Positions 1 to 6,027 of a stretch of DNA of 6,304 nucleotides are shown here, in pieces (within the stretch, counting starts at the first letter, position 1; every line of letters begins with the position of its first letter). The stretch comes from Acidobacteriaceae bacterium UBA1795 (GTDB lineage: Bacteria; Acidobacteriota; Terriglobia; Terriglobales; Acidobacteriaceae): positions 1-6,304 of the forward strand of contig DCFV01000232.1 of NCBI GenBank assembly GCA_002314435.1. Reading direction: 5' to 3'. The notes under the pieces are model-generated. The model saw only the letters and a list, made by a program, of their open reading frames with translations. It was not told the origin of the DNA and did no database searches. Both the position numbers and the translations under genes were made by a program.

Positions 1-923
1 GTTTTGCCGCCGGACTTGCCGCCGTACCCGGAACCACGCTCACCGCCGTCTGGGGCCGCACGCCCGCGCGTGCCGTGGCCTACGCCGAACGATTCGGCTT
101 GCCGCTTGCCTGCGCCACTTTTGATGAGCTGATCGCAGCGGACATCGACGCCATTTACATCGCCACGCATCCGGACTCGCACGCCGAACTCTCCATGCGA
201 GCCCTCGCCGCCGGCAAACACGTACTCTGCGAAAAGCCTGCAACACTGAACCAGCACCAGCTTCGGCAAGTTATGCTCGCCGCGCGAAAACAAAACCAAC
301 TCTTTATGGAGGCGATGAAGCCTCCCTTCTTTCCGCTCTATCGCCGCCTGCGCGCGCACCTCGCCGCCCACCCCATCGGCCAGGTTGGCTTTGTGCGCGC
401 GGGCCATGCCGACAGCAAGCTGCCTCCCGACTACCCTTTGCATTTCCCCGAGTTGGGCGGTGGCGGCATCCTGGGCATCGGCCCCTACGAGGCGTTCCTC
501 GCGCTCGACTGGCTCGGCCCGCTCAAGCATGTGCAGACCATGGGCCGCCTGAACGCAAGAGGCGTCGATGCGCTGGCGCTCTTCCAGACCGAGCACGAGC
601 ACGGCATGGCACAGTTGCACACTGGCATCGACCTCGAAAGCCGCGGCGATGCCCTGCTCTCCGGTCCGCGTGGCTACGTGCTCATCCACGCCAACTGGTG
701 GAACCCCACGCGCGCCACCATCCACTATACCGACGGCCGCATCGTCGAACTGAATGAACCCTTCGATGCCGGAGGCTTCAACTACGAGACGGCCCACTTC
801 TGCGAGCTTGTCCGCGCCGGACTGCTAGAAAGTCCCGAGATCACCCACGCCCTCTCGCTGAGCATGGCCCGCATGCTCGAGAGAGCCCGTCGCTCGCTCG
901 GTGTACGATTTCCCGGCGAATAA
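1..923 (+). CDS. Gfo/Idh/MocA family NAD(P)-dependent oxidoreductase, 5'-partial
   Basis: The gene enters from the left edge; its first full codon is at base 3, and 306 residues lie in the window before TAA at 921-923. The visible part starts just after where the Rossmann GxGxxG should be (FAAGLAAVPG...TAVWGRT), so roughly 15-25 N-terminal residues are probably missing. The GTG at 75 is internal, because the homologous frame continues upstream of it. Family signs are YIATHPDSHAEL, then CEKP at 228-239, with the lysine (codon 234-236) that in this family lies at the cofactor/substrate site. These are followed by FMEAMKPPFFPLYRRL, which corresponds to the EAMWTRFLP segment of dihydrodiol-dehydrogenase-like members, and a C-terminal substrate domain beginning around GGGGILGIGPY. 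The enzyme should oxidise or reduce a sugar or polyol-like substrate in the cytoplasm with NAD(P); the substrate cannot be told. The usual GGGxLxDxG aspartate is a glycine here (codon 474-476). The family call is firm; the specificity is open. Confidence 0.9.
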   Translation, partial: FAAGLAAVPGTTLTAVWGRTPARAVAYAERFGLPLACATFDELIAADIDAIYIATHPDSHAELSMRALAAGKHVLCEKPATLNQHQLRQVMLAARKQNQLFMEAMKPPFFPLYRRLRAHLAAHPIGQVGFVRAGHADSKLPPDYPLHFPELGGGGILGIGPYEAFLALDWLGPLKHVQTMGRLNARGVDALALFQTEHEHGMAQLHTGIDLESRGDALLSGPRGYVLIHANWWNPTRATIHYTDGRIVELNEPFDAGGFNYETAHFCELVRAGLLESPEITHALSLSMARMLERARRSLGVRFPGE

Positions 924-939
924 CCCTGTCTACTTCGCC
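915..939. terminator. Possible shared hairpin between convergent gene ends
   Basis: GGCGAA at 915-920 is complementary to TTCGCC at 934-939, leaving a 13-base loop that contains the TAA of the oxidoreductase and the TAG of the GH18 gene. A one-base bulge would let two more G-C pairs form outside (913-914 with 941-942). The gap between the two genes is only 6 bases, so a shared bidirectional terminator would have to lie about here. Neither side has a T-run, so this is not a classical intrinsic terminator. A chance match in GC-rich coding sequence is quite possible. Confidence 0.25.
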
Positions 940-2060
940 CGGCCGAGCTTCGTATCGATCGTCCGCAACAGCTCGCCCGACTGGTCGTCGAAATAGCTCC
1001 AGAACATCACCCCGCCCAGCCCATGCGCACGCACGTAATCGCACTTGTCTTCCAGCGACTCCGGATCTTCATACGACACAAATGTTTTTTGTTCCTCGCT
1101 GTAGAGATACGGAACCTTCGACGCCTCGTCCCAACGGCGCGTGAACCCGTGACCGAGCATCGTCGTTGCAATCACGCTGTACGATGCATAACCATTGGCC
1201 GGTGGCTTGCCTGGCTGGAACAAGCCGTGATTCACGTTCGGCACTTCGACCCAAACGTGTCCGTAAAACGGCACGCCCAACAGGATCTTTTCTGCCGGTA
1301 CACCCGCGGCCTCAAACGCCTGCACCGTGGCGTCTGCTGACTCCTGGCGCGGGTCCGCCGGATCGGCAAACAACGGCGCGTGGTTCCCCGTCGGCGTCTT
1401 TCCATCCGCCTCGTACATGTCATAGGTCATCAGATTCACCTGGTCCACCACGGCCGCCACCTTGGCCATCTCCGTGTGCTCCAGGTAGTCGTTGCCCGAG
1501 CCTGCCGCAATCGTCAAAAGCAGGTGCCGGTGCGTCGTTCGCTCCCGCGCGTCAAACTGCGCCCGCAGCTCTGTAAGCAGGGATGTAAAGTCCTGTCTGT
1601 CCTCCGAGCGGTAGGTGTTGCCCGCTCCCGCCATGCCGGGATACTCCCAGTCCACATCGAGCCCGTCCAAGTCGTAGCGCTCCAGAAACTCCATTACGCT
1701 CTGCACGAACTTCGCGCGGCTCTCGGCCGTCAGCGCAGCGTCGGAAAACCCGGCGCAGCCCAGCCATCCGCCCACGGATACCATCACCTCGAGCTTCGGA
1801 TTCTGCTGTCGCAGCCCCGTCACCAGCGGCAGATTCGCAGGGTCCGAGGATACGCTCGGCACCATCACGCCATTCTGGATCACAGCAAATGCGTAGTAGA
1901 TGCGCGTCAACCGCTGCGCATCAATTCGCGCTGGTTCAAGTACGCCGTGAGGAAACACATACGCCGCCGCCACAGGCCTGGCAGGCCGCGCGTGAGCGGC
2001 GTACGCCAGCACGGGCATTGCCAGCAACACGGCAACAAGAGAACTGCGAATCAAAGTCAT
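930..2060 (-). CDS. Secreted glycoside hydrolase family 18 (chitinase-like)
   Basis: This is a 376-residue single-domain GH18 enzyme, numbered here from the ATG at 2060. It should hydrolyse beta-1,4-linked N-acetylglucosamine polymers (chitin or related glycans) by substrate-assisted catalysis outside the cytoplasm. Residues 1-24 form a Sec signal peptide: R5, a hydrophobic core and small residues at AYA-AHA, with cleavage near 21-24. A TIM barrel follows. SVGGW (95-99) is the beta-3 motif. DGLDVDWE gives the full DxxDxDxE signature with D132, D135, D137 and catalytic acid E139. MTYDMY (211-216) and GGVMFWSYFDD with W354 complete the active-site walls. The stretch from about 262 to 345 is compatible with the alpha+beta insertion domain of GH18 chitinases. 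No carbohydrate-binding module is present. A GTG at 2066 would add two residues (MR); I prefer the ATG because GAGGTGAGG lies directly before it. The start is 2 bases past the protease stop, so translation is probably coupled. Chitinase versus endo-N-acetylglucosaminidase or other GH18 activity is not settled. Confidence 0.95.
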   Translation of the reverse strand: MTLIRSSLVAVLLAMPVLAYAAHARPARPVAAAYVFPHGVLEPARIDAQRLTRIYYAFAVIQNGVMVPSVSSDPANLPLVTGLRQQNPKLEVMVSVGGWLGCAGFSDAALTAESRAKFVQSVMEFLERYDLDGLDVDWEYPGMAGAGNTYRSEDRQDFTSLLTELRAQFDARERTTHRHLLLTIAAGSGNDYLEHTEMAKVAAVVDQVNLMTYDMYEADGKTPTGNHAPLFADPADPRQESADATVQAFEAAGVPAEKILLGVPFYGHVWVEVPNVNHGLFQPGKPPANGYASYSVIATTMLGHGFTRRWDEASKVPYLYSEEQKTFVSYEDPESLEDKCDYVRAHGLGGVMFWSYFDDQSGELLRTIDTKLGRAK

Positions 2061-2069
2061 CCTCACCTC
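2061..2069 (-). promoter_or_regulatory. Ribosome binding site of the GH18 gene, overlapping the upstream stop
   Basis: On the minus strand GAGGTGAGG runs straight into the ATG at 2060-2058. It contains the protease stop TGA (2065-2063) and an alternative GTG start (2066-2064) that would overlap that stop as GTGA. A ribosome finishing the protease gene is therefore placed on the GH18 start. The purine-rich match and spacing favour the ATG. Confidence 0.6.
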
Positions 2070-4309
2070 GAATCGCCTTGGAACAACCCCAGCGGTCTCT
2101 GTGGATCGAAGCTCTCCGCGCGCGCTCCGCAGCGCTCCTGCGGCTCGTGCGGTACCGCAAACGACCGCGTCACATGCAGCCGATCCATCACGATATAGCG
2201 CGTGCGCACTCCATCAATGGTCTGCGGCAGTTCCGCCGGAACACGCTTGCGGTCCACGTAGATCACCAGCGCCGCTTCGCGCGGATTGTCGAGACTCTGC
2301 CCCACGCCCACGCCGAAGAACGCCGGTGTCCGCTCCATCAACCCGCGCGCCGTCTGCCGTTTCACCGCAAGCGCCTGCGCCAGCGCAGGCCCCGGTAACG
2401 TAGTCACGCCCGTAGCCGGATTCGCCAGCGGAGCCGCTCCAGAGGACACCGCCTGCGCGCCGGCGACGATGACCATCGTCCGCACGCCGCCTATCGCGGC
2501 CGGAATCGCCGCTGTCGCCCCTGCGCTCAAATAGATCACGAGCGCCGCCTCACCCGGCCGGTCGCTACTCTTGCCCATCGCCACACCCAGCACGCCAGTG
2601 GCCGGATTCACCAGTTGCCGTGCCTGCGCCAGCGCCCTCCGCACCCGCCCAATCTGCGCGGTGCTCAGCCGCTGCGCCTGAGCCGCCGCCACCGTGCCGT
2701 CGCCGTAGCTCAGGCAACTGACCGCATGGTCTGGCCCTCCCACAAACGTTAAGCTGCGGCCCTCCTGTGCATCCAGTTCGCTCAGGACCTCGCCGGCCAA
2801 GCTGGCCATGCCCTGACCCACTCCAGCCGCGTCGCGCCCCCCGGCAAAGTAGAGGCCCAATGGCTCGGCGTTGGCCGCGTCCACCACCAGCGCACCCGAG
2901 TCCCCCGAGTCGCTGAAGCGGTTGCCGCTCAGCCCGAGTTGATTGGTAAAGGTCTTGGTCAGGTAGGGTTTGGTCTCCGCGCAATCTCGAAAGTAGTCGA
3001 CGGCCACATCCACGTCCACCGCCGTCACGCCGCCGCAGGTAAGCCCGGTGGTCCGTCCGCTCTTGGCCACGCGCAGGTCCAGTCGAGCCGCCTCGCCCTT
3101 ACCGCCGCTCGACGAGACACCCGGTGGTGCCGCGGCCAGCGTACCGTCGGCCTGCCGCGCACCCAGCTCAAGAATGCTGCCCGCCGGGTCCACCGCATGC
3201 GGCGTCACTTCAGCCAGCGCAGCGTCCACGTTGGTCGCCGCCGCGCTCAGCGGCAGCCAACTCGTCAGCGTACCCACCGGAGCCCCCGTGCCCGGCGTGC
3301 AGTTGTTGTCGATTAGCCCCGGCTGCACCACGCTGTCACCCGCGCGCGCTTGGTCGCTGCGCGCCAGGACATGGTTATTGCTCAGAATGTATTGCTTGCC
3401 CCCATCCGTGACCAGCGCGCCCAGCGTGCCGCTGCAGCAGTCCACCACCGCGCCGCTGTGCGCATCGTAGTCGTTCGCATTGCCCCCGGAGCTGCCCAGT
3501 GCCGCCGCCGCCGCCAGCTGCGCCTGGTGGATAGCCGGGTTGCTCGCGACCCCGCCGGCGTTAAGAAGTACGGCCGCTTCCATTCGCGCCAACGGATTGC
3601 CGGCCTGCGCCACCACGTACGTTACCCGGTCGGCGGTCACGCTCGCTGGCGCCGTGTAGACAACCGAACAGGCGGTGAAGGCCCGCCCGTCGCGCCGGCA
3701 GTTCTCCGCACCCAGTGAGCCCACGCCGCCGCCCGTTCCCCCGGGCCTATCCGACAGCGCAAAGCGTACTCCCGCGCCACCGCCCGCCTCAGAGAGCGTG
3801 CCGGTCAACGTGACAGACCCCCCCGGCCCGAGCGCGGCGTTCTGCGGCGCGAGCGGCTGTTGGAAACCCGGCGTCAGAGTCAGCGTAGCCGTGGCCTGCA
3901 CCGCGGGGTCAGACTTGAGCGTGGCCGTAACGGCCACCTGCACCCGGTCGCTCGTCAGAAAAGTTGGCGGCGTGTAGGCGCCGCTCGCGGTAATCGCGCC
4001 AGCCCCGGCGTTGGGGTCGCCGCCGGCAAGCGACCAGCTTACCTCCGCCGCTCCGCCGCGATTCAGAATTGCTCGAAATTGCTCCACGGCGGCACTCTGT
4101 GCGTTGGTTGCGTTGCAGCCCGCGCAGTTGGTGTCGATTTCAGAGACACCTGGGGTCACGGAGAATATCTCGTTCGCCGGTCGCGACCGCACCGCCTGGC
4201 CACCGCACCCCATCAGCGCAGCGAGAGCGACCCCCAGGGCCAGCAGCGGCAAACGCCCGAGCCCACAAAGCCCCGGTGATAGGTTGACGTCAAGCTCTTG
4301 ATGATTCAT
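2063..4309 (-). CDS. Exported trypsin-fold serine protease with Ig-like repeats, probable lipoprotein
   Basis: The product has 748 residues. A hydrophobic segment (about 20-34) ends in LMGC, a plausible lipobox with lipidated Cys35. Two Ig-like domains follow (about 48-147 and 150-250). Each ends in a matching strand pair: AYTPPTFLTSDRVQVAV at 111 and VYTAPASVTADRVTYVV at 217. The trypsin-like domain (about 285-515) keeps the catalytic order: H313 in SNNHV, D362 in NVDAAL, and S471 in GDSGALVV. Upstream cysteines (CC at 291-292) may form disulfides. After it come two copies of a small alpha/beta unit, at about 572-615 and 663-707, each with a GVxxGxS strand, EAALVIY and GVRT. The expected role is a cell-surface or secreted endopeptidase; the substrate is unknown. 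The ATG at 4309 has no good Shine-Dalgarno and its first 18 residues are acidic, unusual for a signal peptide, but no better in-frame start is visible. It lies 96 bases after the LLM gene and is coupled to the GH18 gene. The fold and triad are clear; proteolysis itself is inferred. Confidence 0.85.
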   Translation of the reverse strand: MNHQELDVNLSPGLCGLGRLPLLALGVALAALMGCGGQAVRSRPANEIFSVTPGVSEIDTNCAGCNATNAQSAAVEQFRAILNRGGAAEVSWSLAGGDPNAGAGAITASGAYTPPTFLTSDRVQVAVTATLKSDPAVQATATLTLTPGFQQPLAPQNAALGPGGSVTLTGTLSEAGGGAGVRFALSDRPGGTGGGVGSLGAENCRRDGRAFTACSVVYTAPASVTADRVTYVVAQAGNPLARMEAAVLLNAGGVASNPAIHQAQLAAAAALGSSGGNANDYDAHSGAVVDCCSGTLGALVTDGGKQYILSNNHVLARSDQARAGDSVVQPGLIDNNCTPGTGAPVGTLTSWLPLSAAATNVDAALAEVTPHAVDPAGSILELGARQADGTLAAAPPGVSSSGGKGEAARLDLRVAKSGRTTGLTCGGVTAVDVDVAVDYFRDCAETKPYLTKTFTNQLGLSGNRFSDSGDSGALVVDAANAEPLGLYFAGGRDAAGVGQGMASLAGEVLSELDAQEGRSLTFVGGPDHAVSCLSYGDGTVAAAQAQRLSTAQIGRVRRALAQARQLVNPATGVLGVAMGKSSDRPGEAALVIYLSAGATAAIPAAIGGVRTMVIVAGAQAVSSGAAPLANPATGVTTLPGPALAQALAVKRQTARGLMERTPAFFGVGVGQSLDNPREAALVIYVDRKRVPAELPQTIDGVRTRYIVMDRLHVTRSFAVPHEPQERCGARAESFDPQRPLGLFQGDSR
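2373..2390. repeat. Perfect 8-bp inverted repeat inside the protease gene
   Basis: GCCTGCGC and GCGCAGGC are separated by CA, giving a GC-rich stem of eight pairs with a 2-base centre, too tight for a full-length stem-loop. It encodes the PALAQAL part of the link between the two C-terminal domains. Its left 14 bases (GCCTGCGCCAGCGC) recur at 2622-2635, where the protein again reads ALAQA. Shared protein sequence explains the recurrence, so it is probably a by-product of codon use. Confidence 0.4.
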
Positions 4310-4405
4310 TGCTTGGTGCGCAGCAGCCCCTGCACCTCTAGCGTCGAGCCTATCGCATTGCCCCGCCGCCCTTTGGAGGAAAATCGCCTCGTCGATGACG
4401 ATCCG
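4310..4405 (-). other. 96-base gap between the LLM oxidoreductase and protease genes
   Basis: The gap separates two genes on the same strand. It contains one short perfect inverted repeat, TCGTC-ATC-GACGA (4389-4401), 5 bases after the LLM stop. Four Ts follow it within about ten bases on the minus strand. The stem has only five pairs, so it is at best a weak terminator. I see no convincing -35/-10 pair and no Shine-Dalgarno before the protease ATG. The gap is long enough for the protease gene to have its own promoter, but the sequence does not show it. Confidence 0.3.
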
Positions 4406-5437
4406 TCAGCAGCCGGCGGGTTGGGCGGTCGGCTGCAACGATGCGGCGATTGCCGCCACTCTGCGGTAGGACTCCAGCCGATCCTCGTGCTCATAAGTGT
4501 CCGTCACCACGATTACCTCGCTGGCTCCGGTTGCGGCCGTCAGCCGCTCCAGCCCATCCCGCACCGTCTCATCTGAACCCACGATCGCCGCGCCCAGCTT
4601 GGCCTCGACGGCCGCGCGCTCCCAGGCGGTCCACAGCCCGTCCATGGAGTCCACAGGCGGCAGCAATTCCACCGGCTGGTTGCGGATAAGACGCAGGAAC
4701 CGCTGCTGCGGCGTTGTGAACAGGCGCTGTGCTGCTGCGTCAGTCTCCGCCGCGATCACCTGCACAGCTGCCATAAAATACGGCTCAGCCAGCGCGGTGC
4801 TGGGCCGGAAGTTCTTCCGGTAGAGGTCCGCCGCGGCGTAGAGATACTCCGGCGCAAAGTGCGCCGCAAAGGCAAACGGCAACCCCAGCCGCGCTGCCAG
4901 CTCGGCCGAATAGCCGCTCGACCCAAGCAGCGTGATAGGGGCACCGCAGCCCTGCCCCGGAATTGCCTTCACCGGCTGCCCCGCGGCTACCGGGCCCAGA
5001 TACGTCCGCAGTTCCTCCAGCAGTTCGGCAAACTCGTCTCCGCTCTGGCCCAGCCCTCGGCGCAGAGCGCGCATAGTGGCAAAGTCGCCGCCTGGCGCGC
5101 GCCCCAGCCCCAGGTCAATGCGTCCCGGATACAGTGCTTCCAGCGTGCCGAACTGTTCGGCAACGATCAGCGGCGCATGGTTCGGCAGCATCACGCCGCC
5201 CGAACCCACGCGGATGGACTTTGTCGCCCCAGCCACATGACCGATGAGCACAACCGTGGCCGAGCAGGCCAGCCCCTCAATCGAGTGATGCTCCGCCAGC
5301 CAGAAGCGCCGGTACGCCCAGCGCTCAGCATGCTGCGCCAGATCTACCGTGCGCGCAATTGCTGCGGCAGCCGGCTCACCCGTGCGCATCCCCACCAGAT
5401 CCAGAACCGAAACCGCGAACTCATTCGCCATAGTCAT
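4406..5437 (-). CDS. LLM class flavin-dependent oxidoreductase, YhbW-like
   Basis: This 343-residue cytoplasmic TIM-barrel protein belongs to the bacterial luciferase-like superfamily. Members use reduced flavin (FMN or F420) to oxygenate or reduce organic substrates. The match to E. coli YhbW, as I recall that sequence, is close and collinear through the N-terminal two thirds: RFWLAEHH (44-51), GSGGVMLPNHAPL from 78, AEQFGTL, YPGRIDLGLGRAPGGD (103-118), LLGSSGYSAELAARLG from 170 and FAAHFAP near 190. Length also fits (YhbW is about 335 residues). The physiological substrate of YhbW-type proteins is not established, so none is assigned. The ATG at 5437 is chosen because GGAAG lies 8 bases upstream; a second ATG two codons later is too far from it. 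The gene is divergent from the macro-domain gene and may head the run into the protease and GH18 genes, although the 96-base gap makes a shared transcript uncertain. No truncation or damaged motif is seen. Confidence 0.93.
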   Translation of the reverse strand: MTMANEFAVSVLDLVGMRTGEPAAAAIARTVDLAQHAERWAYRRFWLAEHHSIEGLACSATVVLIGHVAGATKSIRVGSGGVMLPNHAPLIVAEQFGTLEALYPGRIDLGLGRAPGGDFATMRALRRGLGQSGDEFAELLEELRTYLGPVAAGQPVKAIPGQGCGAPITLLGSSGYSAELAARLGLPFAFAAHFAPEYLYAAADLYRKNFRPSTALAEPYFMAAVQVIAAETDAAAQRLFTTPQQRFLRLIRNQPVELLPPVDSMDGLWTAWERAAVEAKLGAAIVGSDETVRDGLERLTAATGASEVIVVTDTYEHEDRLESYRRVAAIAASLQPTAQPAGC

Positions 5438-5505
5438 TGGATGTACTTCCAGCCTAAGCGTTGCGGGCGCCGGATGTATGCTCGATGGCGAAGGAGGGCG
5501 GAACC
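5438..5505. promoter_or_regulatory. Divergent intergenic region, LLM oxidoreductase / macro-domain gene
   Basis: These 68 bases separate two start codons pointing away from each other, so promoters for both genes should lie here or slightly inside the coding ends. The region holds the LLM Shine-Dalgarno (GGAAG on the minus strand, 5446-5450) and the macro-gene Shine-Dalgarno (5493-5497). I could not find a sigma-70-type -35/-10 pair with normal spacing on either strand; TATGCT at 5477-5482 has no partner at 16-18 bases. The promoter assignment rests on gene orientation alone. Confidence 0.4.
5493..5497 (+). promoter_or_regulatory. Ribosome binding site of the macro-domain gene
   Basis: GGAGG lies 8 bases before the ATG at 5506. 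It decides the start: the in-frame ATG at 5485 and TTG at 5461 lie upstream of this site and lack a comparable one, and the family alignment also begins at MAKLLAVEGDIT. Confidence 0.75.
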
Positions 5506-6027
5506 ATGGCGAAATTGCTTGCGGTTGAGGGCGACATCACGCAACTCAAGGTGGATGCCATCGTGAATGCGGCCAACTCGTCTCTCCTGGGCGGCGGCGG
5601 AGTGGACGGCGCCATCCATCGCGCGGCGGGACCAGAACTGGTGGCGGCTTGTGAAAAGCTCCACGGCTGCGCCACCGGCGATGCCAAGGCCACGCCTGGC
5701 TTCCGTCTTCCAGCCAAGTGGGTGTTTCACGCTGTAGGACCGGTATGGCAGGGCGGCGACCGCCGCGAGGACACGCTGTTGGCCAGTTGCTATCGCCGCT
5801 GCCTGGAACTGGCGCAGGAGCATCATGTTCGCTCCATCGCCTTCCCTGCCATCAGCACTGGCGTCTACCGCTTTCCGCCGGAGCGCGCCGCCCGCATTGC
5901 GCTGACCACCGTGCGCGCACACGCGGACGAGAACGGCATAGAAGAAGTCCAGTTCGTCTGTTTCGGCGCGGAGACGTTCGCGATCTATCAGCGGCTTCTG
6001 AACGAAAACGCAGCTAATCCACGCTAA
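5506..6027 (+). CDS. MacroD/YmdB-type macro domain protein (ADP-ribose / O-acetyl-ADP-ribose hydrolase)
   Basis: The product is 173 residues, the normal size of a stand-alone bacterial macro domain. The N-terminal EGDIT (8-12) contributes the adenine-contacting aspartate D10. VDAIVNAANSSLLGGGGVDG (16-35) is the MacroD-class signature, with N24 and D34 matching the catalytic Asn/Asp pair of YmdB and human MacroD enzymes (YmdB N25 and D35, from memory). HAVGPVW (75-81) and FPAISTGVYRFP (113-124) form the central strand and the diphosphate-binding loop. Known family reactions are deacetylation of O-acetyl-ADP-ribose and removal of mono-ADP-ribose from acidic residues; both are cytoplasmic. No DarT-like ADP-ribosyltransferase or sirtuin lies in the window, so an antitoxin role is not supported by context. 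The reading frame is open back to TTG at 5461, but the GGAGG at 5493 and the family start favour 5506. Its last 14 bases overlap the end of the convergent MDR gene. Confidence 0.95.
   Translation: MAKLLAVEGDITQLKVDAIVNAANSSLLGGGGVDGAIHRAAGPELVAACEKLHGCATGDAKATPGFRLPAKWVFHAVGPVWQGGDRREDTLLASCYRRCLELAQEHHVRSIAFPAISTGVYRFPPERAARIALTTVRAHADENGIEEVQFVCFGAETFAIYQRLLNENAANPR

Noticed and set aside
1380..2198. Long plus-strand open frame (272 codons) antisense to the GH18 gene and protease end
   Set aside because: It is rich in Arg/His/Gln/Val with no recognisable motif, as expected for the complement of GC-rich coding sequence. The minus-strand frames carry full family signatures over the same bases.
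2373..2390. REP-like or mobile palindromic element in the protease gene
   Set aside because: The palindrome is in frame and encodes part of the linker between the two C-terminal repeats. Its partial second copy at 2622-2635 encodes the same ALAQA peptide, so no separate element is needed to explain it.
4389..4401. TCGTC-ATC-GACGA as an intrinsic terminator after the LLM gene
   Set aside because: The stem is five base pairs, the loop only three bases, and the Ts do not follow it directly. It is too weak to annotate as a terminator, and is recorded only in the gap description.
5477..5482. TATGCT as a -10 box for the macro-domain gene
   Set aside because: There is no -35-like hexamer at 16-18 bases upstream; the TTGCGG at 5461 is only 10 bases away.
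4859..5566. Plus-strand open frame (235 codons) antisense to the LLM gene
   Set aside because: It has shadow-like composition (Arg/Pro/Gln/His rich), no domain signature and no suitable ribosome binding site. The LLM frame opposite is collinear with YhbW.
5506..6027. Macro-domain gene as a DarG-like antitoxin of a toxin-antitoxin pair
   Set aside because: No DarT-like ADP-ribosyltransferase is adjacent: the neighbours are an LLM oxidoreductase and an alcohol dehydrogenase. The protein lacks the extra C-terminal domain of DarG and carries the MacroD/YmdB signature instead.
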